A stretch of DNA of 36,437 nt from a virus. A program made the position numbers and the translations under genes. Shown one piece after another: positions 28,781 through 35,377 of the stretch. The first letter of the stretch is position 1, and every line of letters begins with the position of its first letter. Where the stretch lies: the IMG/VR virus record IMGVR_UViG_3300010160_000118, positions 1-36,437 of that record; one strand, given 5' to 3'. The notes beneath the pieces were generated by a model. The model made no database searches. It saw only the letters and a list, made by a program, of their open reading frames with translations, and was not told where the DNA came from.

Positions 28781-29071
28781 ATGAGTTTTCCCCTTCAAAC
28801 GGCTACGCAAGACAATGTGCTTGCGGCTCAGGTTCGTGGTGTGTTGAATAAAGGCCCAGAGTGGACATCCACTTTGACCGGTTCTTCAGCCACAACGAGC
28901 CTGACGGCAATTGCCGACTCAACAGGCGGTACGGCTACCAACGGCATTGCTGCAATCACTGCCGGCGCTACTTACGCGCAAGCAGACCTGACCGCAGTTA
29001 AAAATGGTTTGGCTTCTGTTACCGCAAAGGTTAATACTATTTTAACCTTGTTGCGTAATCTGAATGCCTAA
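28781..29071 (+). CDS. Small virion-like protein with shared N-terminal motif (96 aa)
   Basis: It has a strong ribosome binding site (AAAGGAG) 22 nt after the capsid stop. Residues 3-22 (FPLQTATQDNVLAAQVRGVL) match the N-termini of the 9023 and 29872 proteins. The middle is Ala/Thr/Gly-rich and the end is a helix with heptad Leu/Val spacing (LASVTAKVNTILTLLRNLNA), possibly a trimeric coil. It may be a head decoration protein or short fibre. It is directly followed by a terminator, so it should be made at capsid-like levels. Confidence 0.7.
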   Translation: MSFPLQTATQDNVLAAQVRGVLNKGPEWTSTLTGSSATTSLTAIADSTGGTATNGIAAITAGATYAQADLTAVKNGLASVTAKVNTILTLLRNLNA

Positions 29072-29083
29072 ATAACTAATTGG

Positions 29084-29110
29084 TCCCCCGGGGTTCTATC
29101 CCCCGGGGGA
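29084..29110 (+). terminator. Rho-independent terminator after the capsid unit
   Basis: TCCCCCGGGG (29084-29093) and CCCCGGGGGA (29101-29110) form a perfect 10-bp stem with a 7-nt loop, followed by a T-containing run (TCATACTCTTTC). It lies 12 nt after the stop of the 28781 gene and would reduce transcription of the downstream genes. Confidence 0.75.
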
Positions 29111-29138
29111 TCATACTCTTTCAAGAAAGACAACTCTT

Positions 29139-29402
29139 ATGAAAAATATCTCTTTTCCCGTACCTAAAGGCTTTACACCTCCGGAAGGTGTTGCTGAAGG
29201 CGATTCGTTCGACTTCATGGCCAGCGGCTATTTCAAAGGACCAACCATGTATCTCACAGCAGTTGAAGGTGTAGAAGTTGATGAATCTGATGCTGAAGCT
29301 AAAGCAGAAAGTGCTGCTGAACAATCTTCCGGGAAACCCGAAGTTGAAATGGGAATGGTTGATGCCGTTGAAAAAGGAATGTCAGCGAACAAAATGGCGT
29401 AA
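29139..29402 (+). CDS. Acidic hypothetical protein (87 aa)
   Basis: ATG 29139 follows the terminator by 28 nt. An N-terminal part (ISFPVPKGFTPPEGVAEGDS, FDFMASGYFKGPTMYLTAVE) is probably a small beta unit. An acidic linker and a C-terminal helix (MGMVDAVEKGMSANKMA) follow. That helix resembles the scaffold-like C-terminus (LGFVEALERGMKQ), so it may bind the same partner. Function unknown. Confidence 0.65.
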   Translation: MKNISFPVPKGFTPPEGVAEGDSFDFMASGYFKGPTMYLTAVEGVEVDESDAEAKAESAAEQSSGKPEVEMGMVDAVEKGMSANKMA

Positions 29403-29406
29403 AGCC

Positions 29407-29631
29407 GTGGATAAGCTCATCTTGGCAGTTGTCAAACAAGCCTGGAATGATCTCCAGGATCTTGATGCTGGCAAGAAACCTGCCAGGCCCAAAGCCTGTT
29501 ATGAGCGGGAATCGTTTGAACTATGTTTCGAACTATTCTTGCCTTTGCTGGGTGTTGAGAGTTATACTGCCAATAAAATGAAATCCAGGTTATACCCTAC
29601 CCTCGATAGGATATTTAGCCATGGAAAATGA
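29407..29631 (+). CDS. Small hypothetical protein, GTG start (74 aa)
   Basis: GTG 29407 begins 4 nt after the previous stop; upstream in-frame starts would overlap the 29139 gene. It begins (GTG)DKLILAVVKQAWNDLQDL and contains a helical Cys-rich stretch (ACYERESFELCFELFLPLLG). The end (YTANKMKSRLYPTLDRIFSH) overlaps the start of the next gene by 11 nt. Function unknown. Confidence 0.6.
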   Translation: MDKLILAVVKQAWNDLQDLDAGKKPARPKACYERESFELCFELFLPLLGVESYTANKMKSRLYPTLDRIFSHGK

Positions 29632-29836
29632 TCATTTAATTACCCTTCTTGAGCGTACCGCCCGCATGGACGAGAAGCTTGATTCCTTGCTCGATGATCG
29701 CAACAAACACGATCAGCGAATCGGCAAGGTTGAGAAACATATCCACATGGGTTATGGAGTCGTGGCAGTCATGACATTCATGATTTCGACCTTTGCCGAG
29801 TTTTTTTGGTCAAAGATTTTTGGCAAGAACAGTTGA
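29621..29836 (+). CDS. XhlA-like membrane protein, holin-associated type (71 aa)
   Basis: An N-terminal amphipathic coil (LITLLERTARMDEKLDSLLD, DRNKHDQRIGKVEKHI) is followed by one membrane segment (GYGVVAVMTFMISTFAEFFW) and a short basic tail (SKIFGKNS). This is the arrangement of XhlA-type haemolysin/holin accessory proteins. It could take part in lysis or anchor a virion component. The main lysis genes are 2 kb further on. Confidence 0.65.
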   Translation: MENDHLITLLERTARMDEKLDSLLDDRNKHDQRIGKVEKHIHMGYGVVAVMTFMISTFAEFFWSKIFGKNS

Positions 29837-29860
29837 CAATTAAAAATAAGACTACACAAT
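29833..29860 (+). promoter_or_regulatory. Promoter-like site before the 29872 gene
   Basis: TTGACA (29833-29838) is a perfect -35 box, and CACAAT (29855-29860) lies 16 nt downstream. AGGAG (29861-29865) and ATG 29872 follow at once. The -10 and the ribosome binding site are so close that the box may be fortuitous. Confidence 0.4.
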
Positions 29861-29871
29861 AGGAGTACTTT

Positions 29872-30483
29872 ATGGATTCAATTCGCAACCCTTTTTTTGC
29901 CTCTGCTGTGGCAACCGTTGACCGCGTTTTAGCCGCTCAAGTAAATTCTATTTTTAGCACTCAGATTTTAAATAATTTAACGCCAGCGGATATTAACGCA
30001 TTTCCTAATCCTATTGTTAAATCTGGTTATTCTTTTGCAGCAACTGGAAGTACTACGGCCGATGTTTTACAAGCAACATATACTTTTCCTGGGGGATGCA
30101 TAGGACCTAATGGATATCTAGAGGGAAATATATTGATAAATTGTACCGCTTCAGCTAATGCTAAACGTATTAGGGCTTTTATTTCGAATACTAACAACGG
30201 TCTTTCTGGAACTCGATTTATTAATTATAATATCGGATCTTCAGCTACCTCTGTTATTGGTATGCGAGGATTTTATTTGTACAACACGGGGTCAGAAAAT
30301 TCTCAGATAACCCAGCCAGAAGTTTCTTCTGGAACCACAACTTCTACATCATCCTCACCTTTTCAAGAACTAACTATTGATACATCTCAAACTTTTTATG
30401 TAACAATTGCTCTTCAAAAAGATACTGCAGGTGAAGCAATGCAAACAAAATTAATACGTCTAAACACAGTATACGGAGCATAA
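29872..30483 (+). CDS. Probable virion fibre/receptor-binding-type protein (203 aa)
   Basis: AGGAG lies 6 nt before ATG 29872. Residues 7-28 (PFFASAVATVDRVLAAQVNS) carry the motif shared with the 28781 and 9023 proteins. The rest (about 45-200) is a beta-sandwich-like Ser/Thr/Asn-rich domain (GYSFAATGSTTADVLQATYT, LTIDTSQTFYVTIALQKD). The architecture, a short anchor and a C-terminal jelly-roll-like domain, suits a small fibre or head protein. Confidence 0.65.
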   Translation: MDSIRNPFFASAVATVDRVLAAQVNSIFSTQILNNLTPADINAFPNPIVKSGYSFAATGSTTADVLQATYTFPGGCIGPNGYLEGNILINCTASANAKRIRAFISNTNNGLSGTRFINYNIGSSATSVIGMRGFYLYNTGSENSQITQPEVSSGTTTSTSSSPFQELTIDTSQTFYVTIALQKDTAGEAMQTKLIRLNTVYGA

Positions 30484-30486
30484 TTT

Positions 30487-30780
30487 ATGCCAGACTTTTT
30501 TAGCGAAAACTTAGCTCCCTCGGTAACTCAGGAAACCGATGCCGCGCTTGTGGCCCTCGGCCAGCGTGGTTTTATTTACACAGATGACACGACCTTAGTT
30601 AATGGTAATTTTGCAGCTATTCAAATTATTGCCGATACTGTTTTTGCCGCTTTGACTGCCTTAAATTCTACAGTTGGCGGTCTAGTTGGTGTAACTCTTC
30701 CCGCTGGAACTATTATTTACGGACCGTTTACTAGTTACGATTTAGCCTCTGGAAAAGTAATTGCCTACAAGGCAGGATAA
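30487..30780 (+). CDS. Hypothetical virion-associated protein (97 aa)
   Basis: GGAG lies 8 nt before ATG 30487. It begins MPDFFSENLAPSVTQETDAA, has a central hydrophobic helix (IQIIADTVFAALTALNSTVG) and ends LPAGTIIYGPFTSYDLASGK, a beta ending seen in small phage structural proteins encoded near capsid genes. It sits between two fibre-like genes. The role is unproven. Confidence 0.7.
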   Translation: MPDFFSENLAPSVTQETDAALVALGQRGFIYTDDTTLVNGNFAAIQIIADTVFAALTALNSTVGGLVGVTLPAGTIIYGPFTSYDLASGKVIAYKAG

Positions 30781-30786
30781 ACTGCC

Positions 30787-31761
30787 ATGCCGAAACTCGG
30801 CTTAGGCGTAACAACATCGCAAACAAGCACACTCTTGTTGCCTCCGTCTTCTCAATACACGGGGACGAATGCTCTCTTATCTACTAGACTTTCTGATGCC
30901 CCCGGGCCCACAGCTAAAGTTGAAAGTTACAACTGTGATGACGCAGGATTCTATACTAATGACGGTTTTCCAATTTCAATAACTGGTTGGAAACACTATT
31001 CCCCCACATTCACTAATACTGTCGATTACAAATCTTTAGCCCCCCAATACTTTTTAAACGCATATCCTCCATATAGCCTTGAAGAGGGGCCCGCTGGCCG
31101 CCATTTAATCAAACAATTCGGTATTGGTAGCACCCTAATTGATTTTAATAGTCTAGCAAGGACTTATCCAGAGCCCCCAATGAGACAAATTACGTCGAGT
31201 ATAACTGGTGATGGGAGTGGCACTACCAACTGGGCAAAGTATGAAATGTACCAAAGTGTAAATATTCCAGTAGGTGCCACATCAGTTAAATTTGGGGCAA
31301 TGGTCTTGTGCCCGTCAAACGACCTTTTGCGGCCATATAATTTTGGCGGGGTATATATATTTGCTGGTCCTGGGGATGGGAAGCCGCCAGTTTCAGTAAA
31401 CTTTACGGCAATTTGCGGTTCATCGGTTCCAACTTTACCGGGGGAACAAGCAACTTATACAAATTATGAGGAGTCAACTAGCAATTCCTTGTTTATGTTC
31501 GCTGGTCCGTCAATATACTTATCAGAAACTAATAGATGGAATTCTAATTTGTATATAAAAGGCTCGAAATCGTTAGCCTCAACATATCAAACCTGGAAAC
31601 AAGTAAATGTTCAAACATCAATCCCCTTTGGCAATGCGGGGGTCGATAATACTAAACTTGCATTCTCAATGTATTTTGCAGAAAGTCATAGTTATTTAAA
31701 CGGCGACGGAACACCATCCGGAAGTATTTGGTTCTACGACCCATATGTTGTATTCTCTTAA
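30787..31761 (+). CDS. Tail fibre-like beta-rich protein (324 aa)
   Basis: Follows the previous gene by 6 nt. It has a short N-terminal linker (MPKLGLGVTTSQTSTLLLPP), then a mainly beta protein with many aromatic and polar residues (WAKYEMYQSVNIPVGATSVK, FGAMVLC, then TWKQVNVQTSIPFGNAGVDN). It ends with SGSIWFYDPYVVF. The pattern resembles carbohydrate-binding beta-sandwich modules (FGAMV... VYFAESH... IWFYDPYV) of fibres. It is probably host recognition, before the lysis cassette. Confidence 0.65.
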   Translation: MPKLGLGVTTSQTSTLLLPPSSQYTGTNALLSTRLSDAPGPTAKVESYNCDDAGFYTNDGFPISITGWKHYSPTFTNTVDYKSLAPQYFLNAYPPYSLEEGPAGRHLIKQFGIGSTLIDFNSLARTYPEPPMRQITSSITGDGSGTTNWAKYEMYQSVNIPVGATSVKFGAMVLCPSNDLLRPYNFGGVYIFAGPGDGKPPVSVNFTAICGSSVPTLPGEQATYTNYEESTSNSLFMFAGPSIYLSETNRWNSNLYIKGSKSLASTYQTWKQVNVQTSIPFGNAGVDNTKLAFSMYFAESHSYLNGDGTPSGSIWFYDPYVVFS

Positions 31762-31762
31762 A

Positions 31763-32155
31763 ATGACTATGAGACTCCTAGCCATTTCCATCCTCTGCCT
31801 TGCCCTTACATCCTGCGCTTCTACGAAGTATAGTTCGTCCGGCTCGTTGACTCTTCAGGCTACGACTGCTTCCGTATTGAAGGCGCAGTCCATAGCTCGT
31901 TCTATTCCTGCCTGCAAGCCCGTGGCTGATGAGCTGGACAATACCAAAGACCAGATCCTAAAGCTTCAGTCTCAGGTCGATAAGAACTTCAAAGAACGTT
32001 CGGAGATGGCCGAAAGACTTGAATATCTTGAGGCTAAGTACAGCCAATCGGTCGGTCTATTATGGAAATGGCGTTTGATTGGTATCGGCGGTATGCTTCT
32101 TTTGCCCGCATTTTTGGCCTTGCGTAATTTCTTTCCCTTTCTTAAACTCTTTTAA
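31763..32155 (+). CDS. Unimolecular spanin (u-spanin)-like lipoprotein (130 aa)
   Basis: ATG 31763 (or 31769) begins a lipoprotein signal, MTMRLLAISILCLALTSC, with the lipobox LTSC and lipidated Cys18. A periplasmic coiled coil (LDNTKDQILKLQSQVDKNFK, MAERLEYLEAKYSQSV) is followed by a C-terminal membrane segment (LIGIGGMLLLPAFLALRNFF). A lipid anchor in the outer membrane and a C-terminal anchor in the inner membrane in one chain define u-spanins, which fuse the two membranes in the last lysis step. It precedes holin and endolysin genes. Here the periplasmic part is coiled rather than beta-rich as in T1 gp11. Confidence 0.78.
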   Translation: MTMRLLAISILCLALTSCASTKYSSSGSLTLQATTASVLKAQSIARSIPACKPVADELDNTKDQILKLQSQVDKNFKERSEMAERLEYLEAKYSQSVGLLWKWRLIGIGGMLLLPAFLALRNFFPFLKLF

Positions 32156-32497
32156 GTGAAAAAGTGGCTAAAGGATAACGTCCAGGGGTTGGGCGCTTTG
32201 TCGTGCGGTTTGCTTTTATTCTTAGCACTAGGCCCAATTCTTCACGTTGCCGATCCCGGAGCCGGGGTTGTCGACCTCGGAGCCCTTCATGTTGTGCTAT
32301 TTGCTGGAGTTAAGCTACTCTTTGCAGTGACATTAGCTTGGCTAATAATCAATATTGAGTTTAAATTTTTAGATCAGTACATGGATAATAATGCTTTGGA
32401 GGATGACTGGCGGGAGTTAACCGGGCAGACTCGTGCGACCATATTGGTTGCCGTGTTCATAGGACTCGTTTTAGCCTTTGCCCTGTTATGCGGATAA
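32156..32497 (+). CDS. Holin-like protein, three membrane segments (113 aa)
   Basis: GTG 32156 follows the spanin stop directly. Three hydrophobic segments are seen: about 10-31 (LGALSCGLLLFLALGPILHV), 43-66 (LHVVLFAGVKLLFAVTLAWL, then IINI) and 94-112 (TILVAVFIGLVLAFALLCG). A charged loop lies between the second and third. Size, topology and position between spanin and endolysin fit a class I-like holin that permeabilises the inner membrane. Confidence 0.72.
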   Translation: MKKWLKDNVQGLGALSCGLLLFLALGPILHVADPGAGVVDLGALHVVLFAGVKLLFAVTLAWLIINIEFKFLDQYMDNNALEDDWRELTGQTRATILVAVFIGLVLAFALLCG

Positions 32498-33030
32498 TTC
32501 ATGCGCTGGCTCTGGCATCTCTATCTTTGCTGGGTACCGGAGAGGGAGTTGCTGAAGGAGTCGTACCGACGCGAGGAGAAAGACTATCGCGACTTATTGA
32601 AGTGGCTCGGCAAACCATTGGCCTTCGAGAAGGACCCGGAAACTCCGGGGCCGTGGTGGACGAGATCCTAGCTTCCGTTGGATTGGAAGGTAGTCGTGCT
32701 CCTTGGTGCGCGGCTTGGGTTGTTTATGTGGGGGACAAAGCTTTCGGCAAGAAGGCCAATCCCTTTCCCCGTTCTGCTTGGAGTCCAGCCTTTGTCTTTA
32801 AACCCACCTGGGATCGCGGTAAAGGCATCACCCCCGGCCCCGCCGATGCTTTTGGGATATACTTCCATAGCCTGCGTAGAGTGGCTCACACGGGGCTTAT
32901 AGAGCGAATTGAGGGTAAAATGGCTGTTACAATTGAGGGTAATACAAACGACAACGGAAGCCGGGATGGGGATGGGGTCTATCGCAAGCGAAGGCCGTTG
33001 TGTACAATGCTTGCAAGGAGCTGGTTATGA
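32488..33030 (+). CDS. Endolysin, CHAP/NlpC-P60-type peptidoglycan hydrolase (180 aa)
   Basis: ATG 32488 overlaps the holin stop. The first 24 residues look like a signal peptide or signal-arrest segment (IIHALALASLSLLGTG). The catalytic domain has Cys74 in APWCAAWVVYV, His134 in VAHTGLIE and Glu150/Asn152 in VTIEGNTNDNG, the classical CHAP triad arrangement. GLREGPGNSGAVVDEIL is the usual lead-in of this family. It would cut peptide bonds in peptidoglycan after release by the holin or the Sec system. Confidence 0.85.
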   Translation: MRIIHALALASLSLLGTGEGVAEGVVPTRGERLSRLIEVARQTIGLREGPGNSGAVVDEILASVGLEGSRAPWCAAWVVYVGDKAFGKKANPFPRSAWSPAFVFKPTWDRGKGITPGPADAFGIYFHSLRRVAHTGLIERIEGKMAVTIEGNTNDNGSRDGDGVYRKRRPLCTMLARSWL

Positions 33031-33428
33031 GTATTAAACTAGGAGCAATAGGAGTTCAGAAGATTTCCACTAAGTTGATGGAACAGGGTTTCCTCGTAAA
33101 TCTACCTGTTTACGATGACGGGTATGATTTAGTTACAGACTGGAAGGGCAATCTGACGCGGGTACAAGTTAAAACTACTATTGGAAATGAAGACAGTCGA
33201 CGTAGGAAATTAAAGTTTTTTGCCATAAGAGGTCCAGGCTTTGGCCACATGGAAAAAAGATTATACACTAAGGTAGATTGCGATGTTTTTATATTTTACC
33301 ACACATCTTTAGACGCGGTATTTGTGATCCCCAGGGAAAAGTTACCTCGCACAAAATCCATTTACCTTGAGCTTAATTGTAAATGGCGCGATAATTGGAA
33401 TGTACTAAAAGGAGTTTTGAATAGATGA
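33027..33428 (+). CDS. PD-(D/E)XK endonuclease, I-Ssp6803I/homing-like (133 aa)
   Basis: ATG 33027 overlaps the endolysin stop and has AAGGAG 6 nt upstream. The catalytic signature is DDGYDLVTDWKGNLTRVQVK (Asp, then QVK), after an N-terminal helix beginning SIKLGAIGVQKIS (GaiGE-like, with Gln in place of Glu). It ends with a VIPREKLP beta segment. These small nucleases are often free-standing homing enzymes or Hjc-like resolvases. Inserted in the late operon between endolysin and fibre genes, it looks mobile. The missing first Glu could reduce activity. Confidence 0.72.
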   Translation: MSIKLGAIGVQKISTKLMEQGFLVNLPVYDDGYDLVTDWKGNLTRVQVKTTIGNEDSRRRKLKFFAIRGPGFGHMEKRLYTKVDCDVFIFYHTSLDAVFVIPREKLPRTKSIYLELNCKWRDNWNVLKGVLNR

Positions 33429-34027
33429 GCAGCACACAATTGACTGGGAAGCAGAGAAATGTTTTGGCCAACACGGCTCCCGTTGTCTCCACTACTGGAG
33501 GAACGGGAGGTACGCAAGGCCCTCAGGGACCACAAGGCCCTCAGGGACCGCAAGGCCCACAAGGCCCCCAAGGCAATCCGGGAGTTTATATCGGTATTTT
33601 TAACGCTGTGTACCAAACTGGAATTAATTTGTTAGGGCCTACCTCACAAAGAACATTAGTTTACACTGTTCCCAGTTCAAAACGATTTATTATTCAAGAT
33701 TTTACTATTTTATTGACTTCTGTTTCCGGTTCAGAAAAAACAACTTTACCAACAGTCCGACTCTATAAAAGTTCTTCTTCTTCTTTATCCGGTTCAATTT
33801 ACCAGTTGACAAATAATTTTGATTTTAATGGTGTTACCACACCGGCTATTTTTGCAGCTGGGTACGTTGCCCGAGTTAATGTAAATTCCACAACCACAAT
33901 TAGGCCAACTGCCGCAAATGGCGAAAGTATTTATTTTGGAATAGATACGGCCTTTGACGGGGCCGGGCTAACAACCCCCTATACTACCATGCAAGCTACT
34001 TGTATTGTGGCTGGATACGAGTTGTAG
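33425..34027 (+). CDS. Collagen-like tail fibre protein (200 aa)
   Basis: AAAGGAG lies 10 nt before ATG 33425, which overlaps the nuclease stop. Residues 31-53 are collagen triplets, mainly Gly-Pro-Gln (GTQGPQGPQGPQGPQGPQG, then PQGNPG), encoded by a recent-looking GGCCCTCAGGGACC(A/G)CAA repeat. A beta-sandwich C-terminal domain of about 145 residues follows (RFIIQDFTILLTSVSGSEKT). Such proteins form trimeric rods with receptor-binding tips. Confidence 0.8.
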   Translation: MSSTQLTGKQRNVLANTAPVVSTTGGTGGTQGPQGPQGPQGPQGPQGPQGNPGVYIGIFNAVYQTGINLLGPTSQRTLVYTVPSSKRFIIQDFTILLTSVSGSEKTTLPTVRLYKSSSSSLSGSIYQLTNNFDFNGVTTPAIFAAGYVARVNVNSTTTIRPTAANGESIYFGIDTAFDGAGLTTPYTTMQATCIVAGYEL

Positions 34028-34036
34028 CGTTAACAG

Positions 34037-34066
34037 TTGACTCCGAAAAGCCAGTTGCCATACTAC
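34037..34066 (+). promoter_or_regulatory. Promoter-like TTGACT before the 34072 gene
   Basis: TTGACT (34037-34042) is followed 18 nt later by TACTAC (34061-34066). ATG 34072 lies 6 nt further on with no ribosome binding site, so a transcript from here would be leaderless. The spacing to the start codon matches that of 5536, 6731 and 8990. Confidence 0.4.
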
Positions 34067-34071
34067 TTGCG

Positions 34072-34455
34072 ATGAGTTTTCCTAATCCCGATATTTACGC
34101 CCGTGACTGCGGTTGCGGAACAGCCGGGGCAAACACCACTCCCCCACCCGCCAGTTTAGTCGCGGCAGCTCAAGAAGCAATTAGGTTGATAAGTGTTTCT
34201 ACCGCATTGAATTTCTCAAGTGTTGCCTCTGGCGATTTCGTTGATCTAACTATTTCTCTTTCCGGAGCTGCGGTCAATGACACTGTTTTTGCTACTTGTC
34301 TGGATATTGCTGGCCGTGGAGCTACCGATGGTAAACTTATTTTTGAGGCATTCGTATCCGCCACGAATACAGTTACTGTTCGGGCACATAATCCGACATC
34401 TGGCTCTATCGACCCAGCGTCGTATAATTTTAGAGTAACCATTATTAAAAGCTAA
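34072..34455 (+). CDS. Virion protein with Ig-like C-terminal domain (127 aa)
   Basis: ATG 34072 was chosen over earlier starts that overlap the previous gene; the product begins MSFPNPDIYARDCGCGTAG. The C-terminal 90 residues (STALNFSSVASGDFVDLTIS, AAVNDTVFATCLDIA, SATNTVTVRAHNPTSGSIDP) form a seven-strand-like domain. The same type recurs at the end of the next gene's product. The N-terminus has a Cys pair (CGCG). It probably decorates a fibre or tail. Confidence 0.7.
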   Translation: MSFPNPDIYARDCGCGTAGANTTPPPASLVAAAQEAIRLISVSTALNFSSVASGDFVDLTISLSGAAVNDTVFATCLDIAGRGATDGKLIFEAFVSATNTVTVRAHNPTSGSIDPASYNFRVTIIKS

Positions 34456-34467
34456 TAGGAGGATTAA

Positions 34468-35376
34468 ATGAGCTGCGATTGTAACACACTTGTAATTGGA
34501 GAATCCGGACCGCAAGGGCCCCAAGGATTTAATGGTTTTGATGGGACAAATGGTACTAATGGCATAAATGCTTTTAGCACATTGACTGCTACTTTTACTC
34601 AACCAAATGTTGCCCCAGCCGCGGGAAACACAGTTACAATTTCTGTTTCTTCAACGAATTGGATTGCTGTTGGCCAATCTCTTTTTATTGAGCAAGCCGG
34701 TTATTATACTGTAACAGCGGTTAACTCCAGCACTTCTTTGACTGTTAGCTTCCAAGTTACAGCTGGAATTTCAGCTGGAGCTTCTGTTTCCTCTGGTAGA
34801 AAAGTTTCTCCCGGCGGTCCGATTGGTTCAAATGCTTCCAATAGTTTTAGTTCAGTTATTGTAAATTCAGCTTTAGCCTCGAATCCATCCGCATTTCAAG
34901 TCTACGGATCTTCTGGATTTCCTTTGCTTCTGGTTAACGCTACACTCAACAAAGTTGGGCTTAACGTAACTCCAATCTCGACATCAAGTACTTTTACTGT
35001 TGGCGGATCTTTTGAATCTTCCGGGAATATTATTAGTTCCGGCGTGGTACAGGCCCCAAGATTCAGATTATCTTCAGCTGGCCCCGAATTATCCAAAGTT
35101 CTTTCTTACTCCACAACCCTTACCGTAACTCTAGCCGGAACTGTAGGAGCTGTTACTAGAGTCGATGCGACGGTAGCTGGTACAGCTGTAGGCGATATCG
35201 CTCAAATTGCCTATACATCCGATCCAGGCGGTACTTTTGAAATTGATGTTGTAGCCACTTGCATGGTTACAGCAACCAATACTGTATCTGTTACGTTTAC
35301 GAATTCTTCAACTAATGCGTATTCCGCTGTAAGTATTCCTTTAAAGTTTATCGTCTCAACATATAGCGCAGTGTAA
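34468..35376 (+). CDS. Collagen-like modular tail fibre protein (302 aa)
   Basis: AGGAGG lies 6 nt before ATG 34468. The N-terminus has Cys residues (MSCDCNTLVIGESGPQGPQG) and a collagen-like Gly-X-Y stretch continuing through GFNGFDGTNGTNG. A 'GQSLFIEQAGYYTVTAVNS' module, frequent in phage fibres, is next. After a Ser/Asn-rich linker comes a C-terminal beta domain (AVGDIAQIAYTSDPGG, ATNTVSVTFTNSSTNAYS) like that of the 34072 product. It is likely a trimeric fibre. Confidence 0.78.
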   Translation: MSCDCNTLVIGESGPQGPQGFNGFDGTNGTNGINAFSTLTATFTQPNVAPAAGNTVTISVSSTNWIAVGQSLFIEQAGYYTVTAVNSSTSLTVSFQVTAGISAGASVSSGRKVSPGGPIGSNASNSFSSVIVNSALASNPSAFQVYGSSGFPLLLVNATLNKVGLNVTPISTSSTFTVGGSFESSGNIISSGVVQAPRFRLSSAGPELSKVLSYSTTLTVTLAGTVGAVTRVDATVAGTAVGDIAQIAYTSDPGGTFEIDVVATCMVTATNTVSVTFTNSSTNAYSAVSIPLKFIVSTYSAV

Positions 35377-35377
35377 C

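Noticed and set aside
29833-29860. Consensus -35 box as proof of an independent promoter for the 29872 gene
   Set aside because: Only kept as a low-confidence feature: the -10 candidate abuts the ribosome binding site and read-through from upstream is possible.
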